Below are positions 24,370-35,900 of a DNA stretch of 43,848 nt, piece after piece. The notes beneath the pieces were generated by a model. The model worked only from the letters and a program-made list of their open reading frames with translations, was not told where the DNA came from and searched no databases. Position numbers and translations under genes: made by a program. The DNA comes from Cercozoa sp. M6MM (lineage: Eukaryota; Endomyxa: Ascetosporea): assembly GCA_040357565.1 (NCBI GenBank), contig JBDODJ010000090.1, one strand, 5' to 3'. Within the stretch, counting starts at the first letter, position 1. The number at the start of each line of letters is the position of its first letter.

Positions 24370-27300
24370 CAATAGCGAGAATGTTATTCCAGTTGGCGCG
24401 TTGAGACTCGTCCCAGTTGGCGTGCTGGTACAGCGTTCGCATCACACGGGACAGCTCCCGCAGCGTGTCTTGCCGCTGAACAGAAACAAGCCCCAAGTCG
24501 AAATTGCGTCTTTCGGGGAGTGGACAGTGCGCACCGTTCGGTATGTACCTTCATGAGAACGGCGAGTGCAGTGATTAAGCCAAACGACGCAGTGAGCTGT
24601 CTAAACAACAAAAACAGGTTTTGCGTCTCCGCTCGAGCAGAATCTGAAAAAGATACTGGGCAAACAATAAGTCGGGGGAGTCGCATTCGAGTGCTTGCGT
24701 CACAGCGTGCACGTCCCAGAAGAACTCGTTTTCGTACGCTACCAGTCGTAGCATCGGAGGCCACCTAAATGCCGATAGTTTATATGAGACAAACAGACTG
24801 TTTTACAGCACTGACATCCAAGACTACCGGTCTTTGATGACACTGCTGCCGTGCACGTGTAGGTGTTCGACACTGCGACACTGCGCATCGTGCAGCAGTG
24901 CAAAGAGTTCGTGTGCCACGCGACGTTCCGTTTGCGGTCGCAGCGCCGTGCGAATCACACGCCAGACCACTCCACGCTGCAGTCGTAGGTGCGCACGACA
25001 GAGGTCTACAAAAGCGGTGAAATAAAAGCAATGTACCGATATAGTCAAATGGACAAACAAAGCACATGCGAGTCAGAGGGTATAAAGTACAGTCACGCAG
25101 AGAATCGAGAGGCACGTGTAGCAGAGAGACCGACGTGAGTGGCACCACTGTTTCCGGTAACACCAGTCGCACCGCTGCCAGCAACTCGGTGTGCACTGAG
25201 CATGGCACGTTTAATCTCTCCTCTTCTTGCGCCTCCTGCGGTGACTCGGTTGATGTCAGTTGAACTCACCGAGAGGAGAAAGGAAGGGCCAAGCTACCTG
25301 TGCAGCGACTTCTTCCACCTCAGGAAACGCCAGCGCCGATGGAGTCAAAGGACGGCACTCAATCTCGACGGTGTCGTCGGAGTCGACTTCGTGTTCCGAC
25401 GGCATCGCGCGCAGGAAGTCCTCGTCGACCTCGGCCTCTTCAAGTCCCTTGTTGATAGTGGCCTGCCTCTGAAGTGCGGCCTCTCGGAACTCACGCTGGA
25501 TCGCCTTGATGTCACGCACCGTGTTTTTCTGTTTCTGGACGGGCAGGTGGTTCTTGCAGCGATGTTCGCCTCTACATCCAAGAGAGTGGGAGGGGGGGGG
25601 TACACTTGGGTAGTCCTACAGTAGGATATACAGGCAGGGGAGGTACCTCACATCGTCGTCGTCACCACCTGGTATCGGCAGAAAGCCGGCAAAGACATTG
25701 CACCAGCGAGCACACAGCGTGTGGAACAGCTGCATGCACGGCCGTTCCGAGTCGTAGTTGTGCGTGCACTGCGCTACGAAACCGCGTCGGCGCAGGCCGC
25801 ACACGGAGCACGTGCCTGCCAGGTTGCTGCGCTGCACGCGCGACAGGTCAACGTCGCGCAGACACTCGGTGTCTTCGAAGCGTGCCTGGTCGCAGAACTG
25901 CGCACACGCACGGTGCACCCAGATGTCTTTCCTCCAGTCGCTGCTGATCTTGGCAGTGTCAGTCCCGTGCACGCTCTGCGCGTGGATCGATTTCGCTCGC
26001 GTCTCCAGGTGCTTATTGATCTGATCAGTCAGAATGCGTCCGCGCGGAAACTACATCACTTTGTCTAGATTAGAGATACCTTGGTAACACGCACGAGATC
26101 GCCCAGAACCGAATACGGACACAGCACGCACTGCGGTCGAAATCGACGCTTCCATTGCTTTCGTTTCTTCACTCTATACGCCAGAGGGTACAGTAAGGTA
26201 GGGGAGGGTAAGGTCAGGTAGAAGAAGGTAGGGTAAGGATACGGTAAGGGTAGGGTAGGGGATAAGGGCATGTCAAGTAGGGTCGGGTAGGGTACGGTAG
26301 GGTACGGTAGGGGATAGGTCAGGTCAAGTAGGGTCAAGTATGGTAGGGTAGGGTGGGGTAAGGTAGGGTAGGGTAGGGTAGGGTAGGGTAGGGTCTCGGT
26401 ACGTTCGTTTGCGCGAGGCAATTGCGCGTCGCTCCGCGCGGAAGAAGAGGCAAGAGTCGCACTCGAACAGTCGCGGCGACTGCTGCAGCCGCGGGTCGTT
26501 TTCGGGAAACACGAGGCATCCGATGCAGGCAACGTAGCGACAGGTGCGACACCTGAGTGCGTGCCTGTCCGAAGTGCCCAGCATTCGGTCGGTCGACGTG
26601 TGCAGTACGAAGCAAGACTCACCGCACATGGTGCACTATATTGGAGGTATACACAATTGGACCCGAGATATGGAGTGTCAACACGTACGATGTTGGCAGG
26701 GAAGGGCATCGACTGTAGCCACTCTGGTAGTGCACTTGGAAAGGCAGGCGGTATGTCAGCCTTCTCCTGAGTCTCGTGTGTCGACACTCTCTTGATTTCC
26801 ACAGTGTCACTGTCGCTGTCACTGCTACAGCACGCAGTCGTAGCACTCGACTGCGCCGTGTTTCCTTCCTGCAGCGAGATTTCAAAGGTCTCGCACAGCA
26901 CGTCCGGCAGGAGCTCCTTTCGCACCCACTTCTGCAGTACAGCTCACCTGTAGATAGACACAAACTAGTCTTGGCAGGCAGGGTACCACCTCCTTGCCCA
27001 GAAGGCACAGGTACTCGCGGTGCGCAGGCCCATCGCGTGCCTCGGTGATCTCACGCACACTGTCGATTCCGTAAACCTGTTGCTTGCTCAGAAAGGCGAA
27101 CGAATGAGTCGTGTGCAGCGTCACTCGCTCGGTAACTCCTCTGTCAGCACATGCAGATGTCGGCACACACTCTTCCTCCAGACAAACGCACACAGACACA
27201 GACACAGTCAACGCACGTGTCCAGCCAGCGAACCAGATGCTTTCTTGTCGTTCGACGGGCATTGAATTCCTACGCTCACTCCGGCAGTCTACCAGAGTCA

Positions 27301-27524
27301 GAAAGCAAGCGACAGTGCGTGAATCAGCACGTACCAAAGTCACGCATTCGCGTAGTTTTTGAGACCTCCTGTTTCGCAGCTGCAAAAGCCACTGGTGCTC
27401 GTTACTCTCTGCACAAAACGCGCTTTACTATCACACTGGCAACGCAACTCTCATCCAACCGTGTTGTACCTGCATCGGTCAAGGGCGGCAGCTCAAACGC
27501 GGCACGCGATCTCCGCCGACTCAT
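24335..27524 (-). CDS. PHD / extended-PHD finger chromatin protein
   Basis: A probable nuclear histone reader. Thirteen exons splice in phase to 709 residues: 27470-27524, 27335-27379, 26990-27138, 26689-26931, 26403-26635, 26080-26173, 25647-26050, 25298-25571, 25091-25244, 24828-25005, 24657-24764, 24549-24600, 24335-24475. After a basic start (MSRRRSR) and a strand-rich segment (QVYGIDSVREITEARDG to EYLCLLGKE) come a first PHD-like Cys/His cluster (CTMCGESC, RCRTCRYVACIGC, FECDSC), a CxxC (CVLC), and then an extended PHD reading IWVHRACAQFC, CSVCGLRRRGFVAQC, MQLFHTLCARW, with a final CKNHLP. The C-terminal 300 residues are helical, with YENEFFWDVHAVTQAL and WNNILAIV. The paired PHD/ePHD order recalls JADE/BRPF and trithorax-group proteins, but no SET, bromo or PWWP domain is present. 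The intron at 26174-26402 is a telomere-like array. Confidence 0.8.
26174..26402 (-). repeat. Telomere-like CCCTA array forming an intron
   Basis: The 229-nt intron of the PHD gene reads, in sense, as degenerate CCCTA/CCTTACC units; on the plus strand GGGTA and GGTAAG units, including six perfect GGGTA copies near 26365-26394. It starts with donor GTACCGAGACCC and ends GCGTATAG. Confidence 0.88.
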
Positions 27525-27814
27525 AACCCAACTGGGCAACAGTTGACACAGGCCACTGGAAAGACCAGCGAGAACGTGCAGCAGTGCTCTCAACTCAAAA
27601 TGAACACCGATCGTGTGGTTACAAGAACTAGATGAGCGCGCCAAAAAAGCTGTTTGTGTGGTCGAATGTGCGCGTTTTTTTGTGGTACCTTCTGCACCCG
27701 CCAAGAACGCAGGATTTCGTTCCTTCTCAACATCACGCACACGCTAAACTTAAGTTTTCTTGCGATTACAGTTAAGCGGAGCTTGTCTTGCACGGCGTGC
27801 GTACCGCAAAAACA
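27525..27814. promoter_or_regulatory. Divergent intergenic region, PHD / membrane protein
   Basis: The 290 bp between the PHD start (minus strand) and the membrane-protein start (plus strand) must contain both promoters. No specific element was assigned. Confidence 0.4.
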
Positions 27815-30182
27815 ATGTTAAGCCTTGATTTGCACGAGGAAGAAACGCTCGAGCAGGTCCAACGGATGCCTGATGTCGAAGGAGTGGCACAGGAAGATTT
27901 GGACGCCGAAGGCCGCCCTGCGCATACCAGAAACGTTGAGGTTGTGTGCAGCGTCAACGAGTCGGCCGAGCCGCCTCCGCTCGATATGTTCGACTCGGAC
28001 GACGACTCCCCTTCCTCGAGTGAGTCGTTGGTATCCTTGTTTTCTTGTTTGTGCTGTTGTTCTGATGTTGTTGTCTGGACCACCTGATTCCTTCTTTTCA
28101 GGCGCTTTCGGACATTAGTGCGATTCACACGCGCGACTTGAGCAATGTGCATGATGCCACCCAGGAGGTCCACCTTGAAGCCAGCAACATCGACTCCACC
28201 GAGGAAGCGGCGGCAGCAGGCACGCGAAAGAAGCGTCGTGGCTCGATCTTTAAGGACCTTGAGAACGGCAGTGTCGGTACTCTTTTTGCTTTTGACTTTT
28301 TGCACCGTGTCTTAACTGCCCCGTGTAGAGGATGACCCGTGCATGCCGATGCTTGCCACGGATGGAGCTGATGTCAACCTGGCCTCCAAAATGGTGTCCA
28401 AGCTCGGCAAAGCTCTAGCGCGAACTGGTGCTGCCTTCAAACACAAGGTACCGTCACATGTTTGAGCTCAGCCACTGTAGCACAAATCGTGTCTTTGCAC
28501 AGGTGCAAGAGATGCGCGAGAGACGTCGCTTGGCCGCCGAGGAGCGAGCTGCTGAAGAGCAGGAGGAAAAAGGTGACGACACTGACGAGAGGGAGCAAGA
28601 CGAGGAGCAAGACGAGAAGCAAGAGCAACAACAGGTGATTCGCAAGTCGCTGCGCCAGCGTGTGTCAGAGTTCTTCAGTCGCGACAGCGAGGGCGACGAC
28701 AAGACCGACGCCGAAGCCGATCAGTGTGCGACTGAGATCGACCAGCTCGACAACTCGCGACGCTTCTTTTCCCTGCGCATTCGCGGACCCAAGCTGCGTC
28801 GCTTGCGATCGCGAGCTGACCTTGAAAGCGGCGAAGGTGACAACGATAGCGGCAGCAACGAAGCGTCAGCTCCGACGGCTCACTCGAGAGCCAACAGTGA
28901 GGAAGCACTTGACACTTCTTTTGAACAGCCACAGGAGTACATTCAAGACGAACATGTCTGTGGACGCTACTGGCAGGTACCAAACGGTGTTCTTCCCGAG
29001 ACAAATTACACAAAGCCGAGTTTGCGTTCATTTCAGGTTGTCTCGGAGTGTCACGCCAAGACGTGGAAACGCCTGTCGATCTCAAAGTGGAACGTTCACT
29101 TCCAGCTGCAGTTTGTGGTACCCCCCCCCCCCCGCCTTCCCCAAACCAATTTCCCTCTCCCTAAACATGAAGAGTGCCGTATGTATAGCTGACGGCGGCT
29201 GCCGTTGTGGCATGGGTGGCTGTGCTCTTCATGCACGAGTACGTCGGTCCCGTGTGCGTCAACTCGATCGAAGAGTCGTGCTTGAAGGAAATCTACCGAG
29301 TGAAACGCTTCGATGCCGCCATTTTCTACCTGCCGCCGCTACTTGCCGTGGGACTTGGCCTGCTGTCGCTCTCGTACGTGCATCGCCACGCCGATGCCGT
29401 GTGCCTCAATCGCGGCAAGCGCGCCTCAACGCAACTCATGCTGCTCTTCGTCGCACAGATCCTGATGCTTATTGGCTCGCTATTATTCCAAGGCGCCTGG
29501 CTCTCGGAACGTCTTGAGGTCGCCCTCCAAGCCAAGTACCCTGGTGACGTCACTCCCTTCAAGGGCGCTTCGGACTTGAGTCTGAGTGGAGGGTATTTTG
29601 CTTTGCCTTCCCTGCTCTTGGTGTCTGTATGCAGTGTTTATTCTGTGCTGTGCTGTATGCAGAAAATCTCCAGGATTCGGCATCTTCTACTACACTTGTG
29701 GCGCTCTGCCTGCTGTGTCGTTGATCCGCTGGGGTCTCGGAGCTGTGCTCTACATCTTTGGGTGCATTCAACGCAAGGCGCCAATGCTCGTGAACGGTGG
29801 CATGATGCCGATGGGTATGCCGATGGGTATGCCGATGGGTATGCCGATGGGAATGAACGGCATGCCCATGGAGATGCAGCAGCAAATGCAGCAGATGGCC
29901 GCCATGGGCATGCAGCCTGCCGGCTTCCAGATGTTGCCCAACGGTCAGATCCAAATGGTAATGATGCCTGCTCCCACACCTGCTCATGGCAGCGCATTCG
30001 GCGGCTCTGAGCACGACGACTGTGACAGTGACGGCTACGAGCGCGACGACGTGCCTGCGCAGCGTGAGACGCCCAACAACGGCTTGCAGCTGCAGCCAGT
30101 CTCGCGTGCCAGTGTTCCCGTCAAGTCCAACGACGCCAACACCAAGAGCAAACGTCCGTCGCACTTCACCTTTGGCGCCTAG
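27815..30182 (+). CDS. Orphan multi-pass membrane protein with MPMG tail
   Basis: Seven exons (27815-28030, 28102-28276, 28329-28447, 28503-28976, 29037-29117, 29189-29592, 29663-30182) encode 662 residues. The first 340 are acidic and cytosolic-looking: FDSDDDSPSSSES, a basic RKKRRGS, and a Glu/Gln coiled coil (RRRLAAEERAAEEQEE). Then come about five hydrophobic segments: LTAAAVVAWVAVLF, FYLPPLLAVGLGLLSL, QLMLLFVAQILMLIGSLL, GFGIFYYTCGALPAV and GLGAVLYIFGC. Between the first two sits an external-looking loop with two Cys (PVCVNSIEESC). The tail has a tandem Met-Pro-Met-Gly repeat (12-bp units at 29805-29852), Met/Gln-rich sequence and a basic end. The four- to five-helix layout with a two-Cys loop recalls tetraspan or Sur7-like proteins, but I recognise no family. 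Confidence 0.75.
29805..29852 (+). repeat. 12-bp tandem repeat encoding Met-Pro-Met-Gly
   Basis: Four near-perfect copies of ATGCCGATGGGT in frame within the last exon of the orphan membrane protein. Confidence 0.92.
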
Positions 30183-30597
30183 GCCGACTCTTTACACTTT
30201 TTCGCTCCAGTTCGACTAAACATGAGGACGCAACTGACTGCTCCGAACATCTTGTGCGGTTCGATTAGTTAGTTAATTCAGTTTACTAAGAAACCAACTA
30301 TGTAGTTCCCCTGCACCAGCGCATGGCCGTGGTCCACCCTGCAGTAGTAGCGCAGGAGACTTCGATTGCCAGTTGGGGAAGTTGGATGGACCCACCCACC
30401 CGCCCTACGCACCGGACGCGGACGGCGCGGCTCGATTAGTTACTTAGTTACTCGCTGTACAGTACGGTAGTCGAGTAGTCGGGCAGTTGTAAACAATGAA
30501 CGGAATATTAGCAGACCCGACTGTCGTGTCGTGAAAACTCGCGTCGGCGTGCGGTGAGTGGCGGGAACTGAACGGAACTGTTGCGGAGCGACTGAGG
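30183..30597. other. Convergent intergenic region
   Basis: It lies between the stop codons of the membrane protein (plus) and the ArfGAP (minus), so it holds both 3' ends. It has several TTAGTTAGTTA-like stretches and a short pyrimidine/purine-skewed segment, and no gene. Confidence 0.6.
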
Positions 30598-32645
30598 CTA
30601 GAAAGCAAAGGCGGCGAACGGGTCGTTCTTGGCCGTCGGAGTGTGCTTCCTGGCAGCAGCAGCGCTGGCCGGCTGGCGTGACTGGGGACGTGCCTGCGGA
30701 CGTGTCTATACAACACACATATACACAACAGGGTACAGTGAGGTACGGTGAGTACCTGCATGCCACTGAAAGGGTCGGCAGCCATGGAGTGCTGCTGTTG
30801 CTGCATCTGGTGCATCTGCTGCTGCATGGCCTGCAACTGCTGCTGCTGCTGCTGCATGTTCATCGGGGCCATGGGCATTCCAGGCATGCCGCCCATCATG
30901 TTGCCACCCATGGGCATGCCCATGCTGCCCATAGGCATGCCAGTGCCTCCCATGTGACCCATCGGCATGGCCATCGGCATGCCACCCACAGGCATGTTAC
31001 CCACAGGCATGTTACCCATCGGCATGTTACCCATCGGCATGTTACCCATTGGCATGCCCATGCTGCCCATCGGCATCGGCGCCTGCTGTCGCTTCGGCTG
31101 GTTGAACATGGCCATGATGTCGTCGGTCGAGGGACCCTCCTTCTTCGGTGCCGTTTGGGCCGACTGCTGCTGCTGCGGTGCCGCTGACGTCGTCGACGCC
31201 GTCACAAAGAAGTCCAGGTCGTTGGAACTCGTGTTGTCTGACATGCATGTATATTATATATATATATATATATAAATATACAATATACAACATAATATAT
31301 ATATATATATATATAATACACAACATAACATATAGACATGGTAAGATGGAGCCAGAGTACTCGTGGCGGGCGCAGTGTTGGTGGCCGTCGTGCTGGCAAA
31401 GCCGACGAACTGCCCGCTCGACGGAGTCGACGAGGCCGCGGCCTCAAAGTCGCCCCAATCGTCCTGCAGACCAGGCAATGTGTACACACAAAGAAACATC
31501 CCCTATCAGCAACATCCCCCAGCAGCAACAGCCCCCATCAACACAGCCCCCATCAACAACAGCCCCATTAACAACAAGGCAGACATAGACAGGACAGGAA
31601 GGCACGCGTACAGCAGGCGCAGAGCTGACGGTGGCCACCGCCGCGGCGGCGAGTTGCTGCTGCTGCTGCCGCTGCTGCTGCTGCGCACGCACGGCCGGCG
31701 GCGGCGCAAAGTTCCAGTCGCCAAAGTCGTCGTTGGACAGACCACCCGTGCCGACAGCCTCGGCACTCCCTGTCGTCGGTGTCGTGGCACCCGAATCCGT
31801 GTCCCATTCGGCTACCGAGGTGGGGGGGATAAGGACCAACGGCAAGGCTAGACAGAGGTAACACGCTACAACTCTCATCGCCGTCGTAGTTCCTCCTTCT
31901 GCTGCTGCAACATACGGTCAGTACCCTGAGGGCGGGGACACAAGAGAAACCGGTACGCATTGCTGGTGGCACGGGAGCGTCTGGTGCGAGCGTCGCCCAG
32001 ACCGACTTGCTGTTAGGGGGAGGGGGGGTAAGAATAAGGAAGGGGGGGGGGGGGGGTAAGAGGTAGGCGTATTGGGGCAAGACACACCTCCCGGAGGTCG
32101 GAGCGACGTGCGAGACTCTTGGAGTAGAACTGCTTGTGCTCATACTTGGCGCGAACGAAGCGCGTCACCTCGCGCGTGTTCGTGCTGGGCGTCGGCTTGC
32201 GGAAACTGCTGTCGGCCAGCTTGGCCTCGTAGACGGCGTTGACGCGGTCGTTGCCGTGCTGCTCGAGGAAGTCGACCCACGAGGAGCGCCAGTCGTCGAT
32301 CGTCGTCGACTTGACGCGACTGATGTGCACACCGAGACTGCGGTGCACGCCCGAGCATCGCTGGCAGAACAGCACGCCCAGGTTCATTGATGCCCACGTC
32401 GGGTTCTGCTTGCCAACCAGTCAACTCAACTCTCAACTCAATTCTCAACTCAAAGCAGCTCAGTCGCACCAAAGCACAACAAGGCAAAGCAAAGCAAAGG
32501 CAAAGCAAAGCAAAGGCAAGGCAAAGCAAAGCAAAGGCAAAGCGAGCAAACGCACCTTTGCGCCGCAGTCAGCGCACATGCGGTTGCCTCCACGCCTGCG
32601 CAGACGCGACAGACGCTCGCGACACTTTTCAGCCTCGGACGGCAT
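30598..32645 (-). CDS. ArfGAP with clathrin-adaptor-type motifs
   Basis: A GTPase-activating protein for Arf, acting on coated-vesicle membranes. Eight exons (32556-32645, 32088-32405, 31957-32009, 31870-31904, 31612-31811, 31361-31463, 30756-31237, 30598-30705) encode 462 residues. The zinc finger is CADCGAK then FCQRCSGVHRSLGVHISRVKS, containing the catalytic Arg of the family; ArfGAP-type WxxxxVDFLEQHGNDR follows. The rest is low complexity with short acidic-aromatic motifs: DDFGDWNF, DDWGDFEA, DLDFF and a terminal NDPFAAFAF. Such DPF- and W-containing motifs bind AP-complex and clathrin in other proteins, so a SMAP- or Gts1-like role is likely. Exon 7 encodes a Met-Pro-Met-Gly/Asn repeat and a Gln/Met-rich run. 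The acceptor of the 35-nt exon (31904) was chosen among several CAG sites in the same frame. Confidence 0.88.
30960..31075 (-). repeat. 15-bp repeats encoding MPMGN / MPVGN
   Basis: On the plus strand CATCGGCATGTTACC-type units repeat about five times; on the coding (minus) strand they give GNMPMGNMPMGNMPVG in the ArfGAP. Confidence 0.88.
31255..31320. repeat. AT dinucleotide repeats in ArfGAP intron
   Basis: Two (AT)n runs lie in the intron 31238-31360, with an ACAATATACAACATAA spacer between them. Confidence 0.9.
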
Positions 32646-32956
32646 CTACAAAAGGCAGCATCCATCACTGCGAAATGTGACAAGCACGCACAAACCAAGG
32701 AACAAACGCGCTCACATCGGGTGCTTGAACTTTCTACCTCAACGGGCTAAGATTTTACAGGCGGGTGGTAGGCACAACGTATACGCCCGTGAGCGCGCCG
32801 ACTGGCTGGATCGCGTTAGGAATGGTGAGAACCGCTCAGACGACATTCCGGCTCGGCTTTCCTTCGTTGAGCCGGTAGCGCTCAAGCTGGGGCATTCACG
32901 ACTAGCACAATACGAGAGCGTCGTGTCGTGCGTCCTACCAATACATTGGAGGGACG
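32646..32956. promoter_or_regulatory. Divergent intergenic region, ArfGAP / TFIP11
   Basis: The 311 bp between the two start codons point both ways and must contain both promoters. No coding frame of note and no assigned core element. Confidence 0.4.
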
Positions 32957-35900
32957 ATGAGCGACAGCGACTCTGATGTGTTGAGTTCCGATGATGAATT
33001 TGCTCGGCCACGCCAGCGGCAAGGTCTGGGTCTCGGTGCCAGAGGAGGACTCGGAGGCCTTGGATCGAGTAAGCGAGGTGGCCTCGGAGGCTTTGGTTCC
33101 AGGGGAGGACGAGGCGGGTCCCGTGGCGGCCGATGGTCGCGTGGCACGAAGCGCGGTCTGTCGCACCTGTCGCAGCCACTGTCGTTCTCCAAGAAGGGCG
33201 TCGTGCAGCCTGACAAGAGGAGCAGCACCGCCGAGGCAGACTCCGAGGAAACACGACAGACGAAACAGCAACAAGAACAGGACGATCGAAGTCAGGAGCA
33301 GAAACAGCGCGCCGAGCGACTGCTGCGCAAGCGGCAGAAGAAGACGTTTGCTCACTCGCTCGAGCAGGCGCAGCAGCGGCGGCAGGAACTTGCAGGTGTG
33401 CTGCAAGCCATCCCGACCGCCATCAGCGACGAAGCCGAAGACCGTCGTCGCGTCGACGCCGAAAAAGCCGTATGTTTGCCCTCTACTATCTCTCTAGCTA
33501 TCCAGTATTATCTCTGCCCATATTACTCACCTGTATTTACACTGTGCCATGTGGAAACAGAGGCAAGAACGAGGCGAGCGGCCAGACAGAGATTTTGGCC
33601 GCTTCCAGGGCGCGTCGATCGGCATGAAACTCATGCAGAAAATGGGCTTCCGCGGCCGTGGTCTCGGTACCGTATCTGTATGTATAAGATATAATATGTA
33701 TACATGCATAAGTATATATATGCATAAGATATATATATATATATATATATATATATCTGTATGTACACTGCAGGCAAGTACGAGCAAGGCCGTGTGAATC
33801 CAGTCAAGTCAGTGATGCGACCGCAGGGTGCCGGTCTCGGTGCTGCCGCTGTCGACGTCGTCGAGGTGTGTCATCCCTACCCCTACCCTACCCTACTTCT
33901 GCCCTGTCTTACCTCTACCCCTACTCCTACCCTACCCTACCCCTACCCCGACTCCTACCCTACTCCTACCCAACTCCTACCCTACCCCTACCCCTACCCC
34001 TACCCCTACCCTACCCCCACCCCTACCCTACCCTACCTCTCCCACCTACCCTCCCCCACCTTGTGACAGGAAGAGCCAACGCAGCAGGAGGAACCCGACG
34101 TGTTCGCACCGCAGCGGCAGCGCAAGCGTCGCTGGAAGACGGCCAAGGAACTGCTGCGACAGCTGGACCGCGAGGAGCATGCCGTCGAGGTCGAGGAGAA
34201 ACCCAGCACGGTCGAGATCATCGACATGACCGGCAAGCAGCCGCGTCGCATCGTGCGGCGGGTGGAACGCGGTGCCGAGGAGGGAGGAGAGGAGGCGGAC
34301 CTGGAGAGCGAGGTGCGCGAGGGCTACCTGACGACACTGAAGCGCAACCTCACGCTGCTGATGGACCTCTCGATCGACGAGGCGCGTCGACTGCGCACAC
34401 GTGTGGTGCAGCTCAAGGCCGCCAATGCGCGCGAGACGAGACGAGTCGAGGCAACGCACGGCTCCTCGCTGGCGCAGCAGCACTCGAGGGCCAAGCTGCT
34501 GTGTGCCCTGCTGGACCGAGTGCTGGCCAAGTTCGCCGGCGTCGACTGGTCGCACGTGGTGCAGCAAGGCACTCTGGGCAGTGGCGTCGTCGATCACACC
34601 GTCATCGACGACGTCGTCGATGTCATCGATCTCTCCGTCGACTCGGCCTCGGTGTCCTCCGCCTCCTCTGCCGCTTCCGCCTCGGTCTCAAGGCGACAGA
34701 AAATGGTCGACGACGACGACGAATTCGACTTGTTTTCGCGTCCGAAATTCGGCTTTCACAGCACCACCTCCAGTGCCTCCAGTTCGGTACGCGCTCTCTG
34801 TGCTGTCGTGTCTTGGCGTTGTGTGTGCATCCGCGCGGACGTGTGCACAGAAGGAGGCAGCGAGCTTTGCCGACCTGGAGGCGACGCTGTACGCGGCCGT
34901 GCATCGCATGCAGAGCGAGTTCGAGCGAGAGTACGCCGAGGACGGCATTCACGCCTTGGTGGCGCAACTGGTGCTGCCCATGTTCGGCACGATCTTTGCC
35001 GCCTGGCAACCGTTTCTCTCGGTAACCCTACCTCTCCCCTGTCGTATCTATCTCTATGTGTTATACGCATACGTTTATCTAAATTGTAGATATGGCATAT
35101 TTATACATATATATATATAACGTATATTAATTTAACATATAACTCTGATGTCTGTTGTGGCAGGACGGTATCTCCACGGGCACTGTATTGACACTGCTGC
35201 GTCGGTGGAAGCCGCTTCTGCTTGTGGGCTCCGACAAGCGTCATGGTATCCCCCTCCCCCGCCCCCCTGTTACCGCATGTTGCCCCCGTACTATTCCTTG
35301 GTGCAGACACATATGAGGAGCGAGAGACGACAGTGTTCGCGACACTGGTGGATGGCACGGTGCTGCCCAAGGTGCGGTCGCTGTGTGCGCAGCTGGAGGA
35401 CCTGCGCAACGTGTCGACGGACGCGCAGCGGCAGCACGCGGTGCGGCAGAGCGACGTGCTGTGCCGCTTGCTGCGCGTGCTGCTGGCGCCGCACTGCAGT
35501 CGCATCGACGTGCGGCGCCTGTGCCTGAACACGCTGCTGCCGCGTGTGCTGGGCGTGGTGCGCACCGTGCCGCCGCAGGCCGTCGGCATGCTGCACGAGT
35601 GGCTGCGTCCGTGGCTGCGCGAGGCCGAGCAGGAGCAGTTCCTGCGGCGCGCCGACCTGGACGCCGTGCTGGCGCAGTGCGCGCAGCAGCTGGCCAAGGC
35701 ACTGCGCCGCTGGGACGGCCCGCAGGACGACACGGTGCGCGTCGTGCTGCACCACTGGCGCCCGCCGGCTGCACTGCCGCCACGTGCCTACACGCGCCTG
35801 CTGCGCGACTCTGTATGCGGTCCGATCCGTCGCTACGCCAAGAAGCACCTGCACGTCGACCCTGCCGCACAGGATGCCGAGGTGTCTTCTCTTGTAGCCT

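Noticed and set aside
31870..31932. Frame MLQQQKEELRRR in the ArfGAP
   Set aside because: It ends in a stop before any donor. The alternative frame NYDGDES joins both neighbours in phase.
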